From an uncultured Bacteroidales bacterium (GTDB taxonomy: Bacteria > Bacteroidota > Bacteroidia > Bacteroidales > JAUNSR01): a stretch of DNA of 54,383 nt. The number at the start of each line of letters is the position of its first letter. The stretch's first letter is position 1. The position numbers and the translations under genes were made by a program. A model generated the notes under the pieces. The model was not told the DNA's origin. It saw only the letters and a program-made list of their open reading frames with translations, and made no database searches. Of the stretch, positions 27,288 to 36,837 are shown one piece after another. The stretch covers positions 1 through 54,383 of the forward strand of contig CAMTOJ010000017.1 in NCBI GenBank assembly GCA_947074145.1, read 5' to 3'.

Positions 27288-28418
27288 CTATTCCCTTACT
27301 ATTAATTGTTGTATCGCAGCCAGGGCTTCATCAAGATCGGCACATGCATTAATGGCATCTTTCACTTTGCTATCTTTATAATTCAGAACAAAAGGTTTTG
27401 GCATAGCTTGAATTTTAGCAACACACTCATCGATTGCATCTCTCAGATTTTTATCTAATGTAGAATTGACACTTTTAATGTATTCGCTTAGAGACCCTTT
27501 TTGAGGCGATGTTGCTCCAAAAGCACCATAATATACAAATTGGACACTACGGATATTATCTTCAAAATCTTGAATCGAATTATATGCATGCGGAGATTCT
27601 ATATAAGAAATATCCTCTCCAGTATAAGGTTTTCCAATCTTGGAGTTACCAACCTCATCAACTATTGTACGACAACCTTCTATAATCTGTTCTGAACCTG
27701 AAGTGATTGATTTCCAAACACTACCCGCATATCCGCAAAGTCGCATCTGATCTCCGAAGTTATCTTCCGGCTCAAGTTCAGCCTCTTCAATTACCTCAGC
27801 TTTATAATCTGCAATATTTCCCATTCCTGCCCATGCAGCCTCTAATCGACAAGAACTTAAGAAAAGATCCTGCGCCACAGCAATTGCATATCTCAACTCC
27901 TTTTCTGTTATATCGGATGCCGGACGTGGTTGTCCCTCTCTGAAAATTATATATTCCAATCCATGAAACCCGACAAGTCCGTTATTTAGATTGGCTACAA
28001 CATTTTCAATATCATTCATCATCGATTCATTTCCAAGAAGATTATCAAGAGCAGTTTTATCTAATGGCCAAGTATCAATATGGGGATCTATATAATACTT
28101 AGAAGCTGCACCAAACAAAAATGCTTCGCTCCATTCCCAATATTGTCGTGATTTTTTCCAAAGCTGACATGCTGAAGTTACATTTGTATTTGTCTTTGAA
28201 TTCTCGAGGTTCTCAAGAGATTTAAGCAAAAGCATTGTTTCATCAGCAAGAGAACTATAGATTGGTATCACTGTTTTCTCAACAAATTGAATATTGGCAA
28301 CCTGAAGAGTAGTTTCCTTCGACGATAATTCATCTATTGAATTATCATCATTACTACATGATGTAAATGAAATCACTGTACCCAAGGAGAGTGCGATTAA
28401 ATAATTTGAAATTTTCAT
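27288..28418 (-). CDS. Imelysin-family lipoprotein (iron-regulated, IrpA/EfeO-M75 type)
   Basis: 376 residues. Lipoprotein signal with Cys at about 21 (ISFTSCSNDDNS). The imelysin GxHxxE motif appears as GFHGLEYIIF around residue 150-160, within a helical bundle. WPLDKTALDNLL and LRYAIAVAQDLFLSSCRLEAAW are also typical. Imelysins are envelope proteins tied to iron uptake; ligand binding has been proposed rather than proteolysis for many members. It sits between an outer-membrane barrel and the di-heme oxidoreductase, both co-directional, so a joint role in envelope metal or redox handling is likely. Confidence 0.87.
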   Translation of the reverse strand: MKISNYLIALSLGTVISFTSCSNDDNSIDELSSKETTLQVANIQFVEKTVIPIYSSLADETMLLLKSLENLENSKTNTNVTSACQLWKKSRQYWEWSEAFLFGAASKYYIDPHIDTWPLDKTALDNLLGNESMMNDIENVVANLNNGLVGFHGLEYIIFREGQPRPASDITEKELRYAIAVAQDLFLSSCRLEAAWAGMGNIADYKAEVIEEAELEPEDNFGDQMRLCGYAGSVWKSITSGSEQIIEGCRTIVDEVGNSKIGKPYTGEDISYIESPHAYNSIQDFEDNIRSVQFVYYGAFGATSPQKGSLSEYIKSVNSTLDKNLRDAIDECVAKIQAMPKPFVLNYKDSKVKDAINACADLDEALAAIQQLIVRE

Positions 28419-28455
28419 ACCATTGTTTTATATAAATTATACTTCAATTAATAGA

Positions 28456-29724
28456 CTATTTTGTGAAAAAGCCGGCATAGGCAATACCAAAAGATATCGA
28501 CGGCTCATCATTGTATTGAGGTTTGTAGAAACGTTTTGAATATTCCGCTTTTACAACTATTTGTTTCATTGGGAAATAATTAAGGCCAAAAGCGAGACGA
28601 TGTTTTCCACACCATTCATAATCCATTATACCAGACTCTGTCTTATACATTGAATCATAATATTCATATTGTCCGAAAACAAATAATGAAGGATATGATG
28701 CTTTGGTAAATAATGACATTACATTATATCCCATAGATAAAGATCCGCAAAGAGCATCTGAGGCTACTGCCGTTTTAGGTGAAGGAGATGCATTTGACAT
28801 ATTCTCTTTATTGAATCTTGTGATTGCTTTGGAATCGGTAAGATGAGCGTAATCGAAATTTCCTCTCATTATCAAGATGCGAGATTTATAGGTAAAATCG
28901 ACTGCTCCTATGAAAAGCTCCCCTTTATTATCTTTATATTTCGTCTTTTTGGTAAGAGAATTACTGAAACACTGACCATAATAACCACTTAGTCCCATTC
29001 GGAATTTTTTTGACATATAATAATCAAGTCGTAGAGCTCCGGCATAAGAATTAGCTATTTTGAACTCATAAGGAGAACCTGCACTACCGTTTATAAACCC
29101 TTCCGAGCCGAAGCGATCGGAGTCAAGACCTGGTAAAAACTGTAACTCATATCTTAATTTAGAAACTTTACCCCAAATACTCGCACCGGTTTCATGCCAG
29201 GTACATGGAAAAATAGTATTCTCTCCCTCGGACCTGTAAACTGTAAAAAATTCGGTTGGTAAATGATGCTGATTAGTTAAACCGATAGGAACAATTATAT
29301 GTCCTATTCGGATATTAAATGCTTTATTGAAACTTTTCTGAATCCAAAATTGCTCGAGATTAACCTCTCCTCCTCTTTCAACCTCTGTTTCATATTCTCC
29401 TGTTTCCTCCGCTTCCATTTCAACAGCTGAACCGACTCCACCATGTTCGAATTCTATTTCTGAACTTATACTCCATCCATTGCCAAAGTCATAAGCAACA
29501 GTAAATACTACATGTGGTATATCAAAACGACCATGACTTGCAGCATCTTTATAATTTTCAGCATTCGTATAACGTTGCCACTCATCACTATAAAAATTTC
29601 TCGTAAAAGCAACTTCGCCGTAACCGCCAATCTGGAGTTTAGATTTTTCCGGAATAGAATCTTGGGATTTTAGAACATTTATTAGACATAAATGCATTAA
29701 TAATACAACAATACCCTTTTTCAT
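28456..29724 (-). CDS. Outer-membrane beta-barrel (porin-like) protein
   Basis: 422 residues with a signal peptide (MKKGIVVLLMHLCLINVLKSQ). Then come alternating amphipathic strands rich in aromatic girdle residues, starting LQIGGYGEVAFTRNFYSDEW, with VVFTVAYDFGNGWSISSEIEFEHGG and a terminal strand ending in AGFFTK. The opening resembles phosphate-selective-porin-like or autotransporter-like barrels of Bacteroidetes. It is the first gene of the operon with the imelysin, di-heme protein and CcsBA, which suggests it admits the metal or substrate they handle. No TonB plug is present. The specific family is uncertain. Confidence 0.72.
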   Translation of the reverse strand: MKKGIVVLLMHLCLINVLKSQDSIPEKSKLQIGGYGEVAFTRNFYSDEWQRYTNAENYKDAASHGRFDIPHVVFTVAYDFGNGWSISSEIEFEHGGVGSAVEMEAEETGEYETEVERGGEVNLEQFWIQKSFNKAFNIRIGHIIVPIGLTNQHHLPTEFFTVYRSEGENTIFPCTWHETGASIWGKVSKLRYELQFLPGLDSDRFGSEGFINGSAGSPYEFKIANSYAGALRLDYYMSKKFRMGLSGYYGQCFSNSLTKKTKYKDNKGELFIGAVDFTYKSRILIMRGNFDYAHLTDSKAITRFNKENMSNASPSPKTAVASDALCGSLSMGYNVMSLFTKASYPSLFVFGQYEYYDSMYKTESGIMDYEWCGKHRLAFGLNYFPMKQIVVKAEYSKRFYKPQYNDEPSISFGIAYAGFFTK

Positions 29725-29794
29725 AAATTATACCTTATTTATATTTTCACGACGAAGGTAAAGGCATAATTTTATTTATTTTATTACTTTTTTT

Positions 29795-29819
29795 AGGTAT
29801 TTTCACACATAAAATACCT
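29795..29819. promoter_or_regulatory. Inverted repeat, candidate operator upstream of the porin-imelysin-DHOR operon
   Basis: Perfect 9-bp arms AGGTATTTT and AAAATACCT flank a 7-bp spacer. A third copy, TTTTAGGTATT, begins at about 29822. It lies 70 bp upstream of the porin ATG and about 165 bp upstream of the divergent histidine kinase. A candidate -7 element TACCTTCG lies between the repeat and the porin start. The regulator is unknown. Confidence 0.5.
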
Positions 29820-29982
29820 TGTTTTAGGTATTAATTGAGAATAATTATAGATAAGAGCTCAGTGATTAATTATAATTTCATCTCTACTGAATTAAAAATT
29901 TAAGAAAAATATTATTTCTACAACCTTTTGTCAGTCTTATTCGTTACATAGTATTAATAAATATTTTTACACATCGCGTTAT

Positions 29983-32900
29983 ATGATATTTCTATTATTA
30001 AATATTTATGAAATATTAGATTCTCAGTCAGTTCTATTTAGTCACATTATAATATTAGGCGCATTAATTTTTGGATTTACATACATAATAAATAAGAATT
30101 ATTCTTTTCAAAAGAAATCTGAAAATAAAAGAGATATTAAATGTTGTATAAAAATAGTCAAGCTCCTGGCTAAGAGTTATAATATTGAAATATTCATGTT
30201 TGATGAATATGCACGTATTCTATATATACTTAAAAAGGGCGTATTTATTAAAACTGAAATTGATCTATCTCAATTAGAAAAAGATATTCATCCGGAAGAT
30301 AAAGAATCTTATTTTAAAGATTATGAAGATATAATATCATGCAGAAAAGATTGCATTATATCAAATATTAGAATTTTCAATACAAATGAAAATATATATA
30401 GACATTATGAATATGTAATTATTCCAATTGAGATAAATTCAAAAGGAAGAGTTTGCAAATATATGTATTCACGAAAAGATGTTACTGAAGAAAAGAAAGA
30501 GATAGAAATAAAAGAAAAAGACATTCAAAGTTTCAATCTTGCATTAAAATCAGCAGGACTTGTCAGATGGCAATATGAATATATTTCTCATACACTCATT
30601 ATAAAAGATTCTAATTTTGTTGAATATAAATACAACGATGATGAATTAGGAGCGATATTTAGGGATGATGATGTTGTAAGATTTTTCGATTATATTGACA
30701 GAGTAAAAAATTATAATAATGAAACAATTACCCTCAATATAAAACTAAATAATAAATATTTTCCTTTTGAAGTAAACTCTTTATTATACAAAGATGACGA
30801 TTCTATTATTATTTATGGAATTATGAGGAATATATCCGAAGTCTTTAAATATAAAAGAGAAATCACCGAACTTAAGGATAATATGGCTCTCGGTCTTGAA
30901 GCTGGTGATATATCGGTATGGCAATATAACATTGAAAATAAGTTATTTATTTTTATACAAGGTGATCAGGATTATACAAAGAATATCTATTTTGATGAAT
31001 TCGCAAAAATTATACATCCCGATGATTTATCCCTTTTTAAAGTCTCTTTTGAAGAATTAATTAATGGCACAAAAAAGAAAATATCGTTTAAATACAGACT
31101 TAAAATAAAAAATACATGGCAATGGTATCTAAGTTCTATAATCGCAGTAAGGGATGAAAATAATGTGACTTCTCTAACAGGGACAAAAAAGAATATAACA
31201 GAAGATGTTTTATCCAAAACAATGCTTGAAGATGCAAATAAAAAACTTTCGGAAAGCTATTTTGAATTAAGCAAAAACGAAAAATTATTGCAATCCATTC
31301 TAAATAAAATACCAGTCCCTATTTATATAAAAGATCCAGAAATTCAGAAACATATTTATATAAATGATGAAGCAGTAAAAATTTTCAATCTAAAACTAAA
31401 TTCTTTCACAAAAGATATTTTAAACTCTGATGAAGCGTTAAGGCATAAATTAATTGATGAAGAGATAATTCGAACTGGAAATGAATATACCGGAACGGAA
31501 ATAAATAAAATGTATAACGGTGAGGTAATTGAATCGTATGTTCGGAAAATACTAATTGAGCAAAATAATAAAAAACAGATTCTTACAGTAAGACTTAATC
31601 TTAACGAACAAAGAAAAGGTATTATAGCCAATAAGCTTTTAACTGCATCTCTTTCCTCCATAAAAGCATATACATGGAGTTATGATACAAGAAGTAATAG
31701 TATAATTTATAGAGATACTTACCTTAATACAAATAATATTAATATCAACTTTTTTGATTCAATTGATAAAAAATTGACCATAATACATAAAGGTGACAGG
31801 AAACGATATTACGATATTATAAATAGATATTTGCAGGAGGGCAGCGGAAGTTTCTCTGTAACATATCGTACAGATGTTGAGAAGAAAGATTGTTTTCAAT
31901 GGTGGGAAAGTCGTTGTGTCGTAGAAACTATTTATGATAAAGGATTATCATATGTCTATATATATGGCATTGATATAAATATCGATTATCAGAAAAGAAG
32001 TGAGCTTAATCTTGAAAGAAGTAAAAAGAAACTAAAATCAGTAATTAAACAGAACGAGTTAATACTAAACAATAATGCTTCAGCTATGATCTATCTGAAC
32101 TCTGATTTTCAGGTTCAATGGTCAAACGCAGAATTGATCTTTTCACACGAAGAATTGGCGAAATTCTATAGAAGCGGTGTCTTTTGTTATAAAGTAAAAG
32201 GTCTTTCTGAACCATGTTTTCTTTGTCCTGTAAAAGAAGCTTTAAAAACTCATAGTATCAGCTCTAAAGAGATTAAAATTAAAAATGATTTTTATGAGGT
32301 CATTGCTATTCCGGTTTATAAAGGGGACGAATGCGAGGGTGTGGTATTAAGAGTCGACAGAATAACTGAAAGGAAGCATCTTATTGAGGATCTGAAAAAT
32401 GCAAAGATAAAGGCTGAAGAATCAGATAAATTGAAAATGGCATTTCTTGCAAATATGAGTCATGAAATAAGAACTCCACTTAATGCTATAATAGGTTTTT
32501 CAGATCTGATAATGAATGATCTCCCCGACACAGAAAGGGATGAATATAAAGGAATAATAAAAAGCAACAGTAATCTTTTACTACGATTGATAGGTGACAT
32601 TCTTGATATGTCTAAGATAGAAGCAGGAACTCTTAAATACAAAGTTGAACAATTTGATATAATCACTTTATTCAATGAATTGGTAACAGGTGCTATCAGA
32701 CAATGCTCGGAAAAAGATCTGAAATTGATATCTGAAACAGACATTGATTCACTTATGCTAACTCATGATAGAAACAGGGTGACTCAAATAATAGGAAATT
32801 TCATATCTAACGCAATAAAATATACCGACAAAGGATATATCAAATTAACATTAAATTATGAAGATGAAGGAATATTAATTTCAGTAAAAGATACCGGCAT

Positions 32901-33138
32901 AGGAATTGATAAATCACTTCACCCATTTGTCTTCAAACGTTTTGAAAAACTTGATTCCTTTGCTACGGGAACCGGTTTGGGTCTTGCAATTTGTAAATCT
33001 ATAATGGATGATACCGGCGGTAAAATAGGATTTAAGTCTGAAAAGAATGAGGGGTCAACATTCTATGCTTGGTTTCCATTAGAGATTAAAAACTCTAATG
33101 GAAAGATTAAAAAATCGCCATACTATCTGAATAACTAA
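29983..33138 (+). CDS. Multi-PAS membrane sensor histidine kinase (non-hybrid)
   Basis: 1051 residues. One predicted TM segment (about 18-38), then a long array of PAS/PAC-like repeats (about 65-780), several showing the W-x-W/Y and 'DxxxxxKxxE' features of PAC motifs. The HisKA H-box HEIRTPLN has its phospho-His at about 827, the N-box NFISNAIKYT at about 933, then DTGIGI and GTGLGLAI of the HATPase. The last PAS contains C735, C745 and C748 (CYKVKGLSEPCFLC), a Cys pattern seen in some redox-linked PAS sensors. No receiver or HTH domain, and no adjacent response regulator. Confidence 0.9.
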   Translation: MIFLLLNIYEILDSQSVLFSHIIILGALIFGFTYIINKNYSFQKKSENKRDIKCCIKIVKLLAKSYNIEIFMFDEYARILYILKKGVFIKTEIDLSQLEKDIHPEDKESYFKDYEDIISCRKDCIISNIRIFNTNENIYRHYEYVIIPIEINSKGRVCKYMYSRKDVTEEKKEIEIKEKDIQSFNLALKSAGLVRWQYEYISHTLIIKDSNFVEYKYNDDELGAIFRDDDVVRFFDYIDRVKNYNNETITLNIKLNNKYFPFEVNSLLYKDDDSIIIYGIMRNISEVFKYKREITELKDNMALGLEAGDISVWQYNIENKLFIFIQGDQDYTKNIYFDEFAKIIHPDDLSLFKVSFEELINGTKKKISFKYRLKIKNTWQWYLSSIIAVRDENNVTSLTGTKKNITEDVLSKTMLEDANKKLSESYFELSKNEKLLQSILNKIPVPIYIKDPEIQKHIYINDEAVKIFNLKLNSFTKDILNSDEALRHKLIDEEIIRTGNEYTGTEINKMYNGEVIESYVRKILIEQNNKKQILTVRLNLNEQRKGIIANKLLTASLSSIKAYTWSYDTRSNSIIYRDTYLNTNNININFFDSIDKKLTIIHKGDRKRYYDIINRYLQEGSGSFSVTYRTDVEKKDCFQWWESRCVVETIYDKGLSYVYIYGIDINIDYQKRSELNLERSKKKLKSVIKQNELILNNNASAMIYLNSDFQVQWSNAELIFSHEELAKFYRSGVFCYKVKGLSEPCFLCPVKEALKTHSISSKEIKIKNDFYEVIAIPVYKGDECEGVVLRVDRITERKHLIEDLKNAKIKAEESDKLKMAFLANMSHEIRTPLNAIIGFSDLIMNDLPDTERDEYKGIIKSNSNLLLRLIGDILDMSKIEAGTLKYKVEQFDIITLFNELVTGAIRQCSEKDLKLISETDIDSLMLTHDRNRVTQIIGNFISNAIKYTDKGYIKLTLNYEDEGILISVKDTGIGIDKSLHPFVFKRFEKLDSFATGTGLGLAICKSIMDDTGGKIGFKSEKNEGSTFYAWFPLEIKNSNGKIKKSPYYLNN

Positions 33139-33226
33139 ACTCTTTTATTAGAAAAAATATAAAATCAATCACCATATTTTAGTTAGGTCATCGAAAAAAT
33201 ACAAGTAACAAAAACATCGAGATAGT

Positions 33227-35008
33227 CTAAATAAGATCATATTTTTCCAATAAAAAGGAGGCGTTCATATTATGTGATACGCCTTTTTTTAATTTATAAT
33301 CATAAGTTAGGTCGTTATCTTTATATTCAACTTCAAAACAAATATTGGTCGCATTATCGGGGTAATTCTCTTCAAGTTCTCCAAGCTCAAGGTCATGAGT
33401 AGCAACGATTCCCGTAGTTGGAAGAGAAAATAGATTTATCAGAAATCTGCGTGATCCGTTTAATTTATCATGAGAGTTTGTTCCTTTTAAAATCTCATCA
33501 AGAATAACAAAGATTGGTTTATTGATTTTGATCAGTTCCAGTAATGATTTTAATCGTAATATCTCTGCATGAAAATAAGATGTCCCAGAGGCAAGATTAT
33601 CAGATGTACGCATACTTGTAAAAAGCATCATCGGTCTAAAACGGAAATTAGAAGCCGCCACTACGCTCCCGCTCAATGCCAATACGAGATTGATCCCCAC
33701 ACATCGTAGAAATGTACTTTTACCCGACATATTAGCACCCGTTACAAGGTAAAAGCGGTGTAATCTATCGATATCGAAATCATTGGCAACAGGATTTTTA
33801 TAAAACAACAAAGGATGGATCATATTCTGAGATTCCAAAACTACTGAATCATCTGTTTCAGGGAATGAAAATCCCTGATTATTATATTTATAAAAAGCAA
33901 AACTTACAAGCATTTCAGTTTGACTCACAGCATTCTTCCAGATTAGTATTGAGTCGATATTTTTTGTTTTCCACCTGTCGAGCTTCATCATTGTGTGAAG
34001 ATCTCTCATAAAAAAGCCGTTTAAGATAACGGTTGCAAGCAAATTCCCTCTGTTATTCAATGATTCAACAATAGATTGAAGATCTTTAAACTCCTTTTGA
34101 GAACTACTCTTACCCGACAAATTCTCTTTTATATTTTTCAATATATCGCTTTTAAAATCATGTTTACAGATTAATGATATCGGGAAAAGATAATTGCCGA
34201 AACCCCGAATAAATGAATCTACAGAGTTCTGCGATTTTATTATTTTCGAATTAAATGCAAAAGCTATGCAAAGCTGAAGAACAAAAAATGTGCCTGCCCA
34301 TGAGAAAAGGGGATTGTAGAAAAAGCCACCAACAAACATTGCGCATGTAACAATATTCAAAAAATATACTCCATATTTTATCAGATTATTAGAGAAAAAA
34401 AGAGGTGATTTTTTCCAGTTTTCAATATTTTCATCTTCAACTCTTGTCACTTGATAGTTTTTTAACAATGCTCTGAAATGAAGACAAAAATCTAAATTGT
34501 CGGCTAATTCAGAGATAGCATTTTGTCTGTTTTTTATATTTTGACAACAAAGTTCGGGTGTTAATAGAGTGTGTGCAAGTAAATCATTTCCATTAGGTGT
34601 TTCACAACGTCCTAATGCCTGAAAAAGAGAATCTTTACCAAAGATATCCAAATCCTTTGAATAGGGATGATCATTGTCCAAATACTCATCTCCTGTAGAG
34701 AATTTAGAAAAATCCCCTTTCAGATACATCAGTTCATTTGAATTTATATCAACTAAAGAGTTTAAAATATCTATTTCATTTAGCAATCCTGTTTCTATTT
34801 TATTGAGAAAGATATAAAGAATTATAGGAGGAAAAACCATTAATGAAAATATCTCATCGGCACTATTTATCCATTTATAGATACCTATACAGGTTATAAC
34901 AAAGAATATAACTTTTGCGATTGTCAAAATGTTACGCTTGTCATATTTTGATTTCAGTTGTTTTTTAAGCTCTTCTACCCGATTGTTGTATTCTTTTTCA
35001 GGATTCAT
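33227..35008 (-). CDS. Membrane-anchored MutS-family ATPase
   Basis: 593 residues. The C-terminal third is a MutS ATPase domain: Walker A GANMSGKST at about 420, SMRTSDNLASGTSYFHAE, Walker B FVILDEILKGTNSHDK and the ATHDLELGE switch region. The N-terminal mismatch-recognition and connector domains of MutS are absent. Instead there are predicted TM segments near 27-45, 50-70 and 205-250 (YGVYFLNIVTCAMFVGGFFY). This matches a Bacteroidetes MutS-related group of unknown function. Unlike MutS2 there is no Smr nuclease domain. It converges on the histidine kinase gene and is monocistronic. Confidence 0.87.
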   Translation of the reverse strand: MNPEKEYNNRVEELKKQLKSKYDKRNILTIAKVIFFVITCIGIYKWINSADEIFSLMVFPPIILYIFLNKIETGLLNEIDILNSLVDINSNELMYLKGDFSKFSTGDEYLDNDHPYSKDLDIFGKDSLFQALGRCETPNGNDLLAHTLLTPELCCQNIKNRQNAISELADNLDFCLHFRALLKNYQVTRVEDENIENWKKSPLFFSNNLIKYGVYFLNIVTCAMFVGGFFYNPLFSWAGTFFVLQLCIAFAFNSKIIKSQNSVDSFIRGFGNYLFPISLICKHDFKSDILKNIKENLSGKSSSQKEFKDLQSIVESLNNRGNLLATVILNGFFMRDLHTMMKLDRWKTKNIDSILIWKNAVSQTEMLVSFAFYKYNNQGFSFPETDDSVVLESQNMIHPLLFYKNPVANDFDIDRLHRFYLVTGANMSGKSTFLRCVGINLVLALSGSVVAASNFRFRPMMLFTSMRTSDNLASGTSYFHAEILRLKSLLELIKINKPIFVILDEILKGTNSHDKLNGSRRFLINLFSLPTTGIVATHDLELGELEENYPDNATNICFEVEYKDNDLTYDYKLKKGVSHNMNASFLLEKYDLI

Positions 35009-35592
35009 GTTTTTATATTTTTTTACAAATGTACCTTTTTATGTTGTTTCTTAAATATCTTTTTTATTCTCAACATTCAACTACTTCTAAAACAAAATTT
35101 CTTTTTGTAAATGATCTATTTTATTTTCTCTTTATCCTTTTTGAGTGTCATAATTATGTCCCACTTTGAAATTAGCTATGAACAGCCGGCTAAGTAGTTA
35201 TGACCGAAGCGTTCATTAGCTTTGATCGCAAACTCCATAGCTAAGGTGTTTGAATTCAAAGCTGGAGAACATTTTGACCAGAGTTAATAACTTTTTTGAT
35301 CATAATTTATTTCATTTTTTACCGAGCATTGGAATAAAAAAAGGTTAAGCAGAAAATAGAAATCGCGATATAGGGATTAAAATCTCTATATATAACAAGC
35401 AGATTAAGTTGTTGATTTGAAAAATATTATAAATATAGATGATGAACGGGGCAAAAAGAAAAGAGCTCAGTAATCTATACCAAGCTCAAATATATATCAT
35501 ATTAAGAAATAACATTAAATTTTACAGCGAATAGCTTAGAAACATAGAAGCAAATCTCAGCTTTAGATATTTTGGTTAATCTTTGAAAATCC
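35009..35592. other. 584-bp intergenic region with no recognisable gene
   Basis: AT-rich spacer between the MutS-like gene and the hydrolase. No ORF above about 60 codons and no tRNA or terminator-like hairpin that I can support. A less AT-rich patch around 35185-35280 contains short repeats of TTAGCT and TAGCTAAG, possibly the remnant of a degraded gene, but I could not identify a reading frame. Confidence 0.5.
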
Positions 35593-36630
35593 TTAATATG
35601 GGAATTCGGGTGAAATCATTTTTTTATACCCAAATTGATCAAGAAACTCAAAGATTGTAACATAAACCTCTTCTCTAACCTCCGGTTTGGAAAGCACAAG
35701 ATCGTGAAGTCCATTATCAATTGTTACATCTCTTGAATTTGAAGATAGTCTTTTTCCATATTTCTCAATATCATTTACATCAAGCACTGCATCTCCTGTG
35801 TTAAACTCCTCTGTCCATTCATCCCCATAAATACTTTTATCAGAATGCATTACAAGAACCGGGATAGATATATCGAGACCTCTTTGAACTTTCATTTGAG
35901 CTGTGTGAATCGCTCTTATCCATCCGAATGTCAATGCCGGAGAATCAATCATCTTCCAGTCAGTTCTAAAAGACCATTCTCCATGATACTCTTTCAAAAG
36001 AGAATAAGCATATCCTCTTGAAAGACTTTGAGGAACTTTTGCATTTGGAAAGAACCTGCCAAGAAATGAAACACAAGGAATAAGAATATTTTCTTCTAAC
36101 CAACTTTTATTCATATCAAGAAAAGGACTATTAAGTATCATTCCATTCATTGGAAGATCTTTACGATTTTCACGAGCAAAATTTGCGGCTATCAATCCTC
36201 CTGTGGAATGTCCCATTAAAATAATATTGCTATAACCTTCATTCCTGATAACTGATATTGCTGAATCGATATCTGTATTATACTCATTCAAAGAACGCAC
36301 ATTAAACGGATATTGATTCGATAGTTTTGAACGTCCGTATTTTCGAAGATCCACAGCGTAAAAAGCGTATCCCGCGGAATCTATTTTATTTGCCATCTCT
36401 GCCTGAAAAAAATAATCATTGAAACCGTGTATATATAGTACAGCTAAAGCGTCGAGATTGGATGTTTTTCTTTTTATGATTGTGGATATCACCTCGCCTT
36501 CATAATCTTCATTCATTTTGAATGTATGAAATTCAAAATCATCTCCAAGATAATCAGGTTGATAAAATTGAGCCTGAATATTTATAATAGAGAAAAACAG
36601 AGACAGAATGATAATAAAATTTTTCTTCAT
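35593..36630 (-). CDS. Secreted alpha/beta hydrolase (serine aminopeptidase S33-like)
   Basis: 345 residues with a signal peptide (IINIQAQ). Alpha/beta-hydrolase features: oxyanion-hole region YIHGFNDYFF, nucleophile elbow GHSTGG around residue 142, and catalytic His expected in NGLHDLVLSKPEVREEV near the C-terminus. YAVDLRKYGRS is typical of the monoacylglycerol lipase/S33 subgroup. Likely an exported esterase or lipase. No operon partners. Confidence 0.88.
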   Translation of the reverse strand: MKKNFIIILSLFFSIINIQAQFYQPDYLGDDFEFHTFKMNEDYEGEVISTIIKRKTSNLDALAVLYIHGFNDYFFQAEMANKIDSAGYAFYAVDLRKYGRSKLSNQYPFNVRSLNEYNTDIDSAISVIRNEGYSNIILMGHSTGGLIAANFARENRKDLPMNGMILNSPFLDMNKSWLEENILIPCVSFLGRFFPNAKVPQSLSRGYAYSLLKEYHGEWSFRTDWKMIDSPALTFGWIRAIHTAQMKVQRGLDISIPVLVMHSDKSIYGDEWTEEFNTGDAVLDVNDIEKYGKRLSSNSRDVTIDNGLHDLVLSKPEVREEVYVTIFEFLDQFGYKKMISPEFPY

Positions 36631-36837
36631 AATTCAATTTATTTTGTTCTCAAATCACAGTAAATGGGATGTTATGACATTTATAATGTAAACATATCAT
36701 TTTTTTTAATTTAGTATTAGTATAAATATGTCTTTTAACTCCTTTATTTTAGTCCTAACTTCTTAAACATTCATGTTTTTGAGATTTCTATAATATAAAC
36801 ATTCAATTTAGGTGATTGTTATATTCTAAAATTATCA

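Noticed and set aside
35185..35280. Possible degraded gene or tRNA-like patch in the 584-bp gap
   Set aside because: Short TTAGCT repeats only. I found no cloverleaf, no conserved reading frame and no transposon ends.
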